Shown here in pieces: positions 25,688 to 34,100 of a stretch of 45,591 nt of DNA. A program made the position numbers and the translations under genes. The DNA comes from Clostridium sp. (GTDB lineage: Bacteria > Bacillota > Clostridia > Clostridiales > Clostridiaceae): NCBI GenBank assembly GCA_015058405.1, contig SVCL01000069.1, forward strand, positions 1 through 45,591, given 5' to 3'. How positions within the stretch are numbered: the first letter of the stretch is position 1; each line of letters starts with the position of its first letter. Under the pieces are notes generated by a model. It saw nothing but the letters and a program-made list of their open reading frames with translations, was not told the DNA's origin and made no database searches.

Positions 25688-26385
25688 GCTAATTTCCCCT
25701 TTATCTTTAAATATTCCTCGCAGGAAATAGGATAAAACTTTATTATATCTCCACATTTTAAAAGCGTCTTTTCCTTGCTATCTGCATCAAAAAGATTAAT
25801 AGGAGTTCTACCTATTATTTGCCAACCTCCAGGTGTTTCTATAGGATATACTCCTGTTTGCATTCCTGCAATTCCAACTGAACCCTTTGGCACAGCTGTC
25901 CTTGGAGTACTTTTTCTTGGAGTTGCAATTTTATCTGACATGCCTCCAAGATAAGGAAATCCTGGTGCAAATCCAATCATATAAACAAGATACTTTCCTT
26001 TTGAATGTATATCTATAACTTCATCAATATTTATGTTATTAACCTTTGCAACATATTCAATATCTGGACCATACTCATTTCCATAGCATACTGGAATTTC
26101 AACTATATGTTCTTCATATTCTGCTGAAAAGTCTAATGATTGTAGTATATTTCCTAGTTTTTCTTTTACCTTTTCAAATGGACTTAAAGAATTTACCTTT
26201 AAGGGATCATAAATTATAGACATGCCTGTAAAATAAGGTATATATTCTACAAGACTGTAAAATGGCTTGTTTTCAAGGTATTCACATAATATTCTTATCT
26301 TTTTATTAATATCAGGATTAATTTCACTTCCAAATTCGATATAAGCAGAAGTTTCACTTATCTGATAAATCTTAAATTTATCCAT
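25684..26385 (-). CDS. pxpB: 5-oxoprolinase subunit B (KipI family)
   Basis: This 233-residue protein has the family hallmark GFAPGFPYLGGMSDKIATPR (about 148-167), followed by RTAVPKGSVGIAGMQTGVYP and PGGWQIIGRTP. It is the second subunit of the ATP-dependent 5-oxoprolinase. It starts at ATG 26385 behind GGTGGTGATAAG. It lies directly before pxpC with a 4-base overlap and after the alanine racemase remnant, which separates it from pxpA. KipI in B. subtilis was first described as an inhibitor of kinase KinA; the enzymatic role is the more general one. Confidence 0.93.
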   Translation of the reverse strand: MDKFKIYQISETSAYIEFGSEINPDINKKIRILCEYLENKPFYSLVEYIPYFTGMSIIYDPLKVNSLSPFEKVKEKLGNILQSLDFSAEYEEHIVEIPVCYGNEYGPDIEYVAKVNNINIDEVIDIHSKGKYLVYMIGFAPGFPYLGGMSDKIATPRKSTPRTAVPKGSVGIAGMQTGVYPIETPGGWQIIGRTPINLFDADSKEKTLLKCGDIIKFYPISCEEYLKIKGKLA

Positions 26386-26408
26386 AACTTATCACCACCG
26401 TTTATTTA

Positions 26409-26851
26409 TTAATAAATTCTTTTTACCCTTGGTCCAATTCCACATACAAATTCATAATTAAAGCTTCCTGCTATTTCTGCTAGCTCTTCAACTGTTATAA
26501 GATTATCTCCATCTTGACCTATTAATGTAACTTCATCCTCTATTTTCGCATCATCTATATTTGTAACATCTACCATCATCTGGTCCATACATACTCGTCC
26601 TATTATTGGAGCGTATTTTCCATGTATAAGTACTTGTCCTTTATTGGATAAGCCTCTTTTATATCCATCTGCATACCCTACTGATATAGTTGCAATCTTT
26701 GTAACATAAGTCTTTCCATAACTTACACCAGCACCTTCACATTATCATCAATTCTCTTTTTCACTTCATTTATATTATTTTCTATAGCATTCAAATCCAA
26801 CTTTAAATAAGTTCTAAGATAATCTTCTAACACTTTATCAGCTTCTTTCAT
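26409..26851 (-). pseudogene. alr: Alanine racemase remnant, central part deleted
   Basis: The first 30 or so residues of an alanine racemase are present (YLRTYLKLDLNAIENNINEV, then DDNVKVL), followed near 26735 by an out-of-frame jump to GAGVSYGKTYVTKIATISVG. From there the C-terminal domain is complete to its stop (GYADGYKRGLSNKG, GRVCMDQMMVDVTN, CGIGPRVKRIY). The PLP lysine region and about 220 residues are gone. GGTGCTGG at the junction could belong to either side, suggesting deletion between short repeats. It lies between pxpA and pxpB in the D-glutamate/5-oxoproline operon, so the intact gene probably supplied or removed a D-amino acid for this pathway. Confidence 0.9.
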
Positions 26852-26866
26852 ATACACTAGTCTAAG

Positions 26867-27634
26867 TTAAATCCATTTATCTAAAGAAAGTATTTCTATA
26901 TTCTCATCTTCAAGGTTTTGTCTTATTTTTTTAGCAAATTCTAATGCTTTTATCCCGTCTCCATGAATACATATTGACTGTGCTTCAATCTTTATATCAT
27001 TTCCATTTATAGATCTTACTTTCCCTTCTTTTATCATTCTAATTACTCTGTTTATAGCTTCATCTTCATTAGTAATGACTGCTCCATTACTCTTTCTATC
27101 TACCAAAGAACCATCATCATTGTATGCTCTATCTGCAAAAACTTCACTAGCATACCTTATACCTGTAAGTTTAGCTGCTTCAATCATCTTGCTTCCACTA
27201 AGTGCAAGAAGTATCAATTGTGAATTTACCTTCTTTATTCCTTCACATATTGCAAGAGAAAGTTCAAGATCCTTTCCTGCCATATTATAAAGTGCTCCAT
27301 GAGGTTTTACATGACCCATCTTAATGTTATGAGCTTTACAAAATGCATCTAGTGCTCCAATCTGATACTGAATCATCGTTTTTGCTTCATTAGGAGTAAT
27401 ATTCATCTTTCTTCTACCAAACCCCATAAGATCAGGAAGCCCTGGATGTGCTCCAACTGATACTCCATTATCTTTTGCTATCTTCACAGTCTTATCCATA
27501 ACTACTGGATCAGAAGCATGAAATCCACATGCAATATTAGCTGATGATATAAATGGGATAACTTCATTATCACAACCTATTTTATAATTTCCAAAACTCT
27601 CGCCTAAATCACAATTCAAATCTACCCTATACAT
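26867..27634 (-). CDS. pxpA: 5-oxoprolinase subunit A (LamB/YcsF family)
   Basis: This 255-residue protein starts MYRVDLNCDLGESFGNYKIG at ATG 27634 behind GGTGGTGATT. Family blocks are SANIACGFHASDPVVMDKTV (about 31-50), VGAHPGLPDLMGFGRR, VKPHGALYNMAGKD and the C-terminal SICIHGDGIKALEFAKKIR. It is the deacetylase-fold subunit of the PxpABC 5-oxoprolinase, which converts 5-oxoproline plus ATP to glutamate. It lies 24 bases after the DUF1445 gene. Placement after genes for making 5-oxo-D-proline gives the pathway a direct next step, although stereochemical preference is not known from the sequence. Confidence 0.94.
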   Translation of the reverse strand: MYRVDLNCDLGESFGNYKIGCDNEVIPFISSANIACGFHASDPVVMDKTVKIAKDNGVSVGAHPGLPDLMGFGRRKMNITPNEAKTMIQYQIGALDAFCKAHNIKMGHVKPHGALYNMAGKDLELSLAICEGIKKVNSQLILLALSGSKMIEAAKLTGIRYASEVFADRAYNDDGSLVDRKSNGAVITNEDEAINRVIRMIKEGKVRSINGNDIKIEAQSICIHGDGIKALEFAKKIRQNLEDENIEILSLDKWI

Positions 27635-27658
27635 ACTAATCACCACCAATACAAGACC

Positions 27659-28447
27659 TTAATTGTACTTTAAATCAATATTCTTTACGTCAGTTATAAG
27701 CATGTGTCCTGGTGCATGAGTTATTACAATATCAGGTTTTACATTCATTACAACAGATTGTGGAGTTACACCACATGGCCAAAATACCGGAACTTCTCCC
27801 TTTTTAATATGAACACTATCTCCAAAGTCAGGCTTCATAATATCTTCTATCCCAATAAGTGAAGGATCTCCAATATGAATAGGTGCACCATGAACCTTAG
27901 GCATACTTCCACTTATTAAAACTGACTTTACAATTTCGTCATGTGGAAGTGGTCTCATACTAACAACCATTTTTCCATTAAATATTCCAGCCTCATTGCA
28001 CTCTATATTTGTTATAAACATAGGTACATTACAATTTTCTTCAATATGTCTTATAGTTATATTTTCCTCTAATAATTCTGATTCAAAAGAGAAACTACAG
28101 CCTATTAAAAAACTTACAAAATCATCTCTCCATAAATCTTTAATATTTGTATATTCTCCTGTTAATACCCCTTTTTCATAAACTCTGTATTTAGGTATAT
28201 CTGTAGTAATATCAATATCTCTTCCAAGAGTTTTTAACATCTTCTCCCCAACATCACTAACTTCAAGTAAAGGACATGATTTAGGATTTCTCTGAGTAAA
28301 TAAAAGAAAATCATATGCTAAATCTTTAGGTAGTATAACAAGATTAGCTTGAGCAAAACCTGCACACATCCCAGCTGTAGGTGTAGTTATTTCTTCATTT
28401 CTTATTAATTTACGTACATCTATAGGACTCATCTTTGAATAATCCAT
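27659..28447 (-). CDS. DUF1445 putative hydro-lyase, half of a D-glutamate cyclase-like pair
   Basis: This 262-residue protein belongs to the DUF1445 family: PTAGMCAGFAQANLVILPKD (about 22-41), NPKSCPLLEVSDVGE, FLIGCSFSFESELLE, and the C-terminal VFWPCGVTPQSVVMNVKPD followed by ITHAPGHML. In animal D-glutamate cyclase (DGLUCY, C14orf159) a DUF1445 domain is fused N-terminally to a DUF4392 domain. Here the two are separate adjacent genes in the same operon, which supports a joint role in converting D-glutamate to 5-oxo-D-proline. Family membership is clear. The specific contribution of this half is not known to me. Confidence 0.85.
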   Translation of the reverse strand: MDYSKMSPIDVRKLIRNEEITTPTAGMCAGFAQANLVILPKDLAYDFLLFTQRNPKSCPLLEVSDVGEKMLKTLGRDIDITTDIPKYRVYEKGVLTGEYTNIKDLWRDDFVSFLIGCSFSFESELLEENITIRHIEENCNVPMFITNIECNEAGIFNGKMVVSMRPLPHDEIVKSVLISGSMPKVHGAPIHIGDPSLIGIEDIMKPDFGDSVHIKKGEVPVFWPCGVTPQSVVMNVKPDIVITHAPGHMLITDVKNIDLKYN

Positions 28448-28462
28448 TATTATACATCCCCT

Positions 28463-29575
28463 TTAGATTATCTTTTTCATCTTTTCATCTTCAAAAATCT
28501 CATTGCTTTCATTTTCAAAGAAACCTAATTCTAAAACTTTATCAAACCATGTTTCACATGTCTTTGTTAAACTTAATGCAGACTTTACTGTTTCTCTCAT
28601 AAGTGTTACAATTGAAACTATCATTTCCATATTACATCCATCAATAGCAGGTATAAGATCTCCATACATATCAATCATTCCACTTCTTGATGCTGTAATT
28701 AAAGCCTCTTCTTCCATCTTAGGTGTATGCATTATATTTAAATCCTTCTTTAAATATGCAATAGCTGCTATAAGACCATATGCTCCCCAGTCTGAAACTG
28801 TAGCTGTTATTATATTATCAGCTGCTACACTAACAGCAATTCCTCCATTACATCCACATTTACATCTTCCTTTTCCTGCATAAGGAATATATTCTTCAAG
28901 TCTATCCTTTATAGTTGCCATACCAAGTTCATTTCCAAGATCCCCTATAGCAATATTAAGAATGCCTTTTTTCTTAATCTTTTTAAATAATATATCCATC
29001 TTAGCTTCAAGAGGTGTTATATCAAGACCTACAGCATTATGATAAACTCCTTTTGAATTTGCACCAGGACATTCTATACTTATTACAGCACTTGGAAGTC
29101 CTTTTTCTAAAATCTCATCTGCTTGCTTTTCAGCCTTTAATACATCCTTAGTGAATGGTATTGCAGCTAGTGACAATGGATATTCATCTAAACCTTCAAT
29201 TGTGTCATGAAAATGAAGTCCAACAACATAAGCAAGATTCTTTACTGCTTCCATATTTTCTTCCTGACATATAATAACCGGTTTAACCTTAAATCCTTTC
29301 ACAAGAGCACGAGCTAGAAGCATAGAACTTATTATTCCATCTGTCTCTGCTTTTTTGAATGGTCTTAGTACAAAGCCAGTCATTATATAAACAAGGTCAC
29401 CTTCCTTTAATGTTTCAAATAATTTTTTAGCACTATTCATAGTTAAAGGTTCCTTAGTATATTCTCTTGCTGCATCATATAAAATCCTACATACGCCATA
29501 TCCTCTAGGGTCAAGATTCATTAAACTATCTAAATTTTCACCTATATTAAATATGGTTAACTTTTCTTGATTCAT
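28463..29575 (-). CDS. D-glutamate cyclase-like protein (DUF4392)
   Basis: This 370-residue protein matches the DUF4392 / D-glutamate cyclase C-terminal family: GDLVYIMTGFVLRPFKKAET followed by DGIISSMLLARAL, ISIECPGANSKGVYHNAVG, IAIGDLGNELGMATIKDRLE, KCGCNGGIAVSVAADNIITA and VSDWGAYGLIAAIAYL. The animal homologue cyclises D-glutamate to 5-oxo-D-proline. It begins at ATG 29575 behind GAAGGTGGTG and lies 15 bases before the DUF1445 gene. A D-amino-acid aminotransferase gene upstream could make the D-glutamate and 5-oxoprolinase downstream could use the product, which supports this role. Activity is inferred from the family. Confidence 0.85.
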   Translation of the reverse strand: MNQEKLTIFNIGENLDSLMNLDPRGYGVCRILYDAAREYTKEPLTMNSAKKLFETLKEGDLVYIMTGFVLRPFKKAETDGIISSMLLARALVKGFKVKPVIICQEENMEAVKNLAYVVGLHFHDTIEGLDEYPLSLAAIPFTKDVLKAEKQADEILEKGLPSAVISIECPGANSKGVYHNAVGLDITPLEAKMDILFKKIKKKGILNIAIGDLGNELGMATIKDRLEEYIPYAGKGRCKCGCNGGIAVSVAADNIITATVSDWGAYGLIAAIAYLKKDLNIMHTPKMEEEALITASRSGMIDMYGDLIPAIDGCNMEMIVSIVTLMRETVKSALSLTKTCETWFDKVLELGFFENESNEIFEDEKMKKII

Positions 29576-29614
29576 AAAACTTCACCACCTTCATAATTTA
29601 GATGTAACATTAAT

Positions 29615-30484
29615 TTAACAAGCACAACATGTTGCTTCTTCAGTTACCTCTGTTTCCTTTAAAAATTCTTCTAAAAGCGCATCTTGTAATTTCTTAACAA
29701 GTTCTGGCGCTTTTCCTCCAACTGGCTTTCCATCAATTTCATAAGCTTGCATACAGAACTGTCCTGAACTTGTAACTATAACTTCATCAGCATCCATAAG
29801 TTCATCTAATGTAAATGCATTTTCATTTACTGGAATCTCAAATTTTTTACACATTTTAATTAAGTGAGCTCTTGCAATACCAGGTAAAATTAAATTATCA
29901 GTTGGAGCAGTTTTTAAAATTCCATCCTTAATTATTGAAACATTACTATGAGCACATTCAGTAACCCTTGTTCCTCTATGAAATACTGCTTCATCACATC
30001 CCATTTCTTCAGTCTTTTGAGCAGCCATAACACTTGGAAGAAGATTTAAAGTTTTTATATTACAGTGTAAAAATCTAGTATCCTCTAAAGTTATTAGCTT
30101 TAACTTATGTGACATATCTTTAACTTCTAGTGGCTTTAAGATAATCCATAAATTTGCCTTTGAATCTTCTGGAAATGCATGATTACGCATTGCTGTTCCT
30201 CTTGTTACCTGCCAATATACAAATTGTTCTCCGCTATCAACTTTACTTACCATTTCTTTTAAAATTTCTTTAAGTTCATCCTTTGTATAAGGTATTTTTA
30301 TCTTTAATAATCCTGCGCTGTTAAAAAAACGATCAATATGTTCATCAAGTGCAAATATCTTATGATTTCTGCTATATGTAGCATCGTAAACACCATCACC
30401 AAAATAACTTACTCTATCATTCATTGGTACCTTCATATTTTCAACTAAATCATATTCTCCATTGTAGTAACCTAAATTTTTCAT
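29615..30484 (-). CDS. dat: D-amino-acid aminotransferase-like protein (aminotransferase class IV)
   Basis: This 289-residue fold-type IV PLP enzyme has the catalytic lysine in HCNIKTLNLLPSVMAAQK (about K144). The cofactor-binding motifs are VTECAHSNVSIIKDG and ILPGIARAHLI, and the N-terminal block is FGDGVYDATYSRNHKIFALD. It most resembles D-alanine/D-amino-acid transaminases, which interconvert D-alanine plus 2-oxoglutarate and pyruvate plus D-glutamate. A branched-chain aminotransferase is a less likely alternative. It ends with an unusual cysteine-rich tail (EEATCCAC). It is the first gene of the D-glutamate operon, starting at ATG 30484 behind ATAGGAGGA, with a terminator-like hairpin only about 35 bases upstream. 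Confidence 0.85.
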   Translation of the reverse strand: MKNLGYYNGEYDLVENMKVPMNDRVSYFGDGVYDATYSRNHKIFALDEHIDRFFNSAGLLKIKIPYTKDELKEILKEMVSKVDSGEQFVYWQVTRGTAMRNHAFPEDSKANLWIILKPLEVKDMSHKLKLITLEDTRFLHCNIKTLNLLPSVMAAQKTEEMGCDEAVFHRGTRVTECAHSNVSIIKDGILKTAPTDNLILPGIARAHLIKMCKKFEIPVNENAFTLDELMDADEVIVTSSGQFCMQAYEIDGKPVGGKAPELVKKLQDALLEEFLKETEVTEEATCCAC

Positions 30485-30516
30485 AATAACATCCTCCTAT
30501 ATCCACTTTCTTAAAT

Positions 30517-30572
30517 AAAAAACACGCATAGTGACCAATAGTTTTGACACCATTGTCACGTATACGTGTTTT
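30517..30572 (-). terminator. Terminator-like hairpin in the leader of the dat operon
   Basis: On the minus strand, AAAACACGTATACGTGAC (30572-30555) pairs with GTCACTATGCGTGTTTT (30535-30519), with one bulged base and one wobble. An inner CAAT/ATTG stem follows, and the 3' end is TTTTTTA. The 5' arm contains the 12-bp perfect palindrome CACGTATACGTG. The hairpin ends only about 33 bases before the dat start codon, too close for a promoter in between, so reading into dat must pass this structure. It is either the terminator of the Lrp gene or a true attenuator. Confidence 0.75.
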
Positions 30573-30597
30573 TCAATTCGTTTTTATTTATGAATAA

Positions 30598-30649
30598 ATC
30601 TTACACCCGTAATTCATTATTTGCAATATTTATTAAATTTTGCAAATAA
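30598..30649 (-). promoter_or_regulatory. Candidate dat promoter overlapped by a 10-bp inverted repeat
   Basis: TTATTTGCAA (30617-30626) and TTGCAAATAA (30640-30649) are perfect inverted arms 13 bases apart. On the minus strand one arm supplies TTGCAA as a -35, followed after 17 bases by TAAGAT. An operator covering the -35 suggests repression or activation by a dimeric regulator, possibly the Lrp/AsnC protein encoded (now truncated) just upstream. Confidence 0.45.
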
Positions 30650-30720
30650 ATTATTTTTCATTATGTTTTTAACCTTAATTTTTTCTGTATAGTACTTTCA
30701 TTACCGAATTTTTTTCTGTT

Positions 30721-30981
30721 TCACCATGTGAAAATATAAGTGAATGAATCATAATATTTAGGATGGTCTAAACTAACCTCCATCAAAGCACCTATTCCTT
30801 TTCCTAGCTTACATTCATCAACAATAATTGTATAATTTTTTATTACCCCATTATTCTCCATCTTATGAATCCTCTCAATGACTGCAGATACTGAAAGATG
30901 GATTTCTTTACTTATAGCTGAGGCTTTTATCCTACTGTTTTTCTTTAAACAATTTAGTATTTTAGTATCTATCTTATCCAC
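30721..30981 (-). pseudogene. Truncated Lrp/AsnC-family regulator
   Basis: The N-terminal helix-turn-helix of an Lrp/AsnC regulator is complete: DKIDTKILNCLKKNSRIKAS, then AVIERIHKMENNGVIKNYTI. The first strand of the ligand domain (GKGIGALMEVSLDHPKYYDS) is also there. It then ends after 86 residues in FTYIFTW, where the family normally has about 150 residues. The next bases do not resume the family in any frame, so the end has been deleted. The start is GTG at 30981 with GGCGAG upstream. Position beside the D-amino-acid operon makes it the likely former regulator. A DNA-binding but ligand-blind product is possible. Confidence 0.8.
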
Positions 30982-31100
30982 ATTGCATCTCGCCTTTCCA
31001 TATTTAGGTTATTTTATTAAAATTATAAATATAAAATATCCTTCAAGTCCACTTTATATTTTTACTTTATTTAGTGTATTTTTATTTTTATAATTAAAAT

Positions 31101-31135
31101 AAACCCACGAAAAACTAATTTGTTTTCGTGGGTTT
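31101..31135 (-). terminator. Terminator of the Wadjet operon
   Basis: Stem AAACCCACGAAAA / TTTTCGTGGGTTT (13 bp, 31101-31113 and 31123-31135), followed on the minus strand by ATTTTAATT. It lies 18 bases after the jetC stop. Confidence 0.85.
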
Positions 31136-31153
31136 TATGAAATAATAACTTTT

Positions 31154-34100
31154 CTAAAATAATCTCATCTGTATATCTTCACTTTTTACTTGAGATGAAA
31201 CCATAACTTCAACTTCTTCTTCTCCTACAATATGATCAGATTTAATAACCTTTAGCCCATTCTTTAATTTACTACTTACTAAATTCAAAACGTAAATATT
31301 ATCAAATCTATTTATAATCGAGTCGCCTCCTAAACCTGTTAAGCATATAAGCTGAGTTCTACTTTTCTTGGATATTTCAATTAATGGTTTTAATAAATGC
31401 TCTGCATTTGTTTGAGCAAATGGATTATCCATAATTAAAACCTTAGAAACTTCTTTTCTTATAAAAATATCTTTATCTTCTTTTCTCATATACGAAAGAA
31501 GGCTTGATAATATTACAAAGGCTGAAAGGAACCCTTCTCCCCCTGAATTTTTAGCAACTTCATCCCAGGTTATTTGTTTTTGCTTATTTTCTTCTATTTT
31601 ATATAACTTAACAATAATATTTCCAATAGAAATTATCTCATCATACAATTTTATGATATTTATTGATTTTTCTATATACTCTTTTATACTTTCATTGCTT
31701 TCCAAAAGTTTCACACAATAATCTCTTATATTTTCTATATATTCTTTAATTCTTATAATATATAATTCTTTATTTTCTTCAATATTTACAACTGATATCT
31801 TAAGCATTTTAATAGATTTACCTGATATATTAATAGCTGAATTATCGTCTATCTTATCTATATTTTCATTAACTAAAGCCATATACTCATATAAATTATT
31901 TAAAATATTACTTTCTTCTTTATTTATTATTTCTATATCATGCATAAGTTTTTCAACAATCTTATTATATGAATCTAAAACAACTTCTAACTGCTTTAAT
32001 AAATTAATAGGATCATCATATACTTTTAATAATCCTCCTATAGCATCTTTAAATAAAGAATCACTTTTAAATATATCCTCATTTGATACTTTAGTTATTA
32101 AATCATATACCTGCTTTTCTATTTCACTTATCTTTTTCTCTATAAGATTATAATCTCTTTTCATTTTCTTAACTTCATTTTCTAAAGTATCTAAATTTAT
32201 ATCTATTTGAATTTCATCTTCTACAATAAATTCATATTCCTCTAAAGAAGTTTTAGTTTTTTCTAATATTTCTTTTTCAGATTCATATTTGACCTTTTTC
32301 TCATTTAACTTATCCTTCTCTACATTTAATTTAGCTATCTCTTCCTTAAAGTTTTTATCATATATATTTTCTTTATCTTTAGGCACATCCGTATTTGCTA
32401 TTTTCATTAAATCTTTTTTTAGTGAAGATACCTTTTCTTTTTTCACAGCTATATCTGTTTCTAGATTAGAAATTTCTTTTTCTATTTTCTTAATTTCCTG
32501 TTCTTTAGCCGTAATCTTCTTTTCTACTGCAGACTCTTTACTAAAATCATAAACTACATTCCTAAATTCTTCTTCTCTTAGTTCAAATTCTGTTTCTTTT
32601 TCGATAAGTTGTTTTTCTACTGAAGCATATTCTTCTGCTACATTTCTTTTTTCTTCTTCCAACTCTAAAATATCACCATAGATTTTCTTTGTTATAACAT
32701 TATATTCCGCTACTAAATCTTCAAGATCTTTATCTATAAATACTCCATCTCTATAGCCTCCATAAATCTTAAGACTCTTATTACATTCTAATATTTTTCC
32801 CTTTAAGTTAACTATCTTCTCTTTTATAGCTTCTATTTGTTCTTCAATAAACTTCAATTCTTTTTTATCTTTTTCTATCTGCAATTCATATTTACTTTTA
32901 ACTTTTAGAATTTCTTCATACTCTTCCTTACTACTACAATACTTGTCATATTCTATTAATAATTCTTCATAATCTTTTTTCTTATTACCTAAATTTCTTA
33001 AAGTTACAATTAATAAATCTTTTTTGCACTTATAATCTTCAATTTTATCATTACATTCACTAACTTGCTTTATTAATGAAATTATTTCTTTTCTACTAAT
33101 ACTAATTTGGTTTCTTATATTTTCTTGACTTAATAATGTTTCTTCATATAGTTCTTTGGTTAAAATTGAGTTTTTTATAAATACTTTCTTATCTATATAT
33201 AAATCTAATGCTGCTTTTTTCTCTTCTATCTTTTCTTGTAGATTATCTTCTTCTTTTTTCTTTAATTCTAATAACTTACCTAATTCTTGTTCATTTAAAA
33301 GCTTATTATTAAAGGATATATAAAATTTAATTTCTTTACAATCAATTAATCTATCTGACCCATTACTAATATCTTTCTCTAAATCTTCTCTCTCTATAAT
33401 CGGTATAGGAAATGAAGTAAAAAATTCAATACAAATATTTTTAAGAATATTTATTTCTCTTTTATCCATTATAAGTGAATATGGAATAAATGGATTCCTT
33501 CTAACAAACTCCTCATTTTCTTTTAAAAAATATTGATTTTTCTTAAGCCATTCCATCCCATAAACTATAGCAATATCATTATTTTTTAATACTTCTAAAA
33601 ACTCTTTCGGAATTTCAATAATCTTACCAGTTTTAAGCCTATTTATTTCTTCTGAAATTAAATTTTTATCTTTATATAGTTCTTGAACCTCTGAATTTAA
33701 AAGATTTATTTTCTTATCATATTCTTTAATTATTTCTTCATTATTAAATACATTATCTTCACCTAAATTTACGTATCTAACTATATCTTTTCTTGAATCT
33801 AATTCATTATTAAAGGTATTCACCTTTTCTTCTATACTACCTAAATCACTCTCTAGCTTTACTATTATTTTATCTAAACTTTCCTTTTCTGAAGTCTTAC
33901 TTTTTAAAAGTTGCTCTGTTTCTATAATTGACTTTTCTATATTTTTCTTTTCATCTTCTGCTTTTTTCTTATCTGAATCAATTTTTTCACTTAATACAAT
34001 TATTTCTTTATCATCAAAATAGCCAACTATATTTCTATGAAATTTTTCTGAATAACTTCTATTGAATTTTTCTTCATAAACATCAAAAGAACTTACTTTT

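Noticed and set aside
28503..28883. Plus-strand frame of 126 codons opposite the DUF4392 gene
   Set aside because: Antisense shadow of a conserved coding region; no ribosome site or family resemblance.
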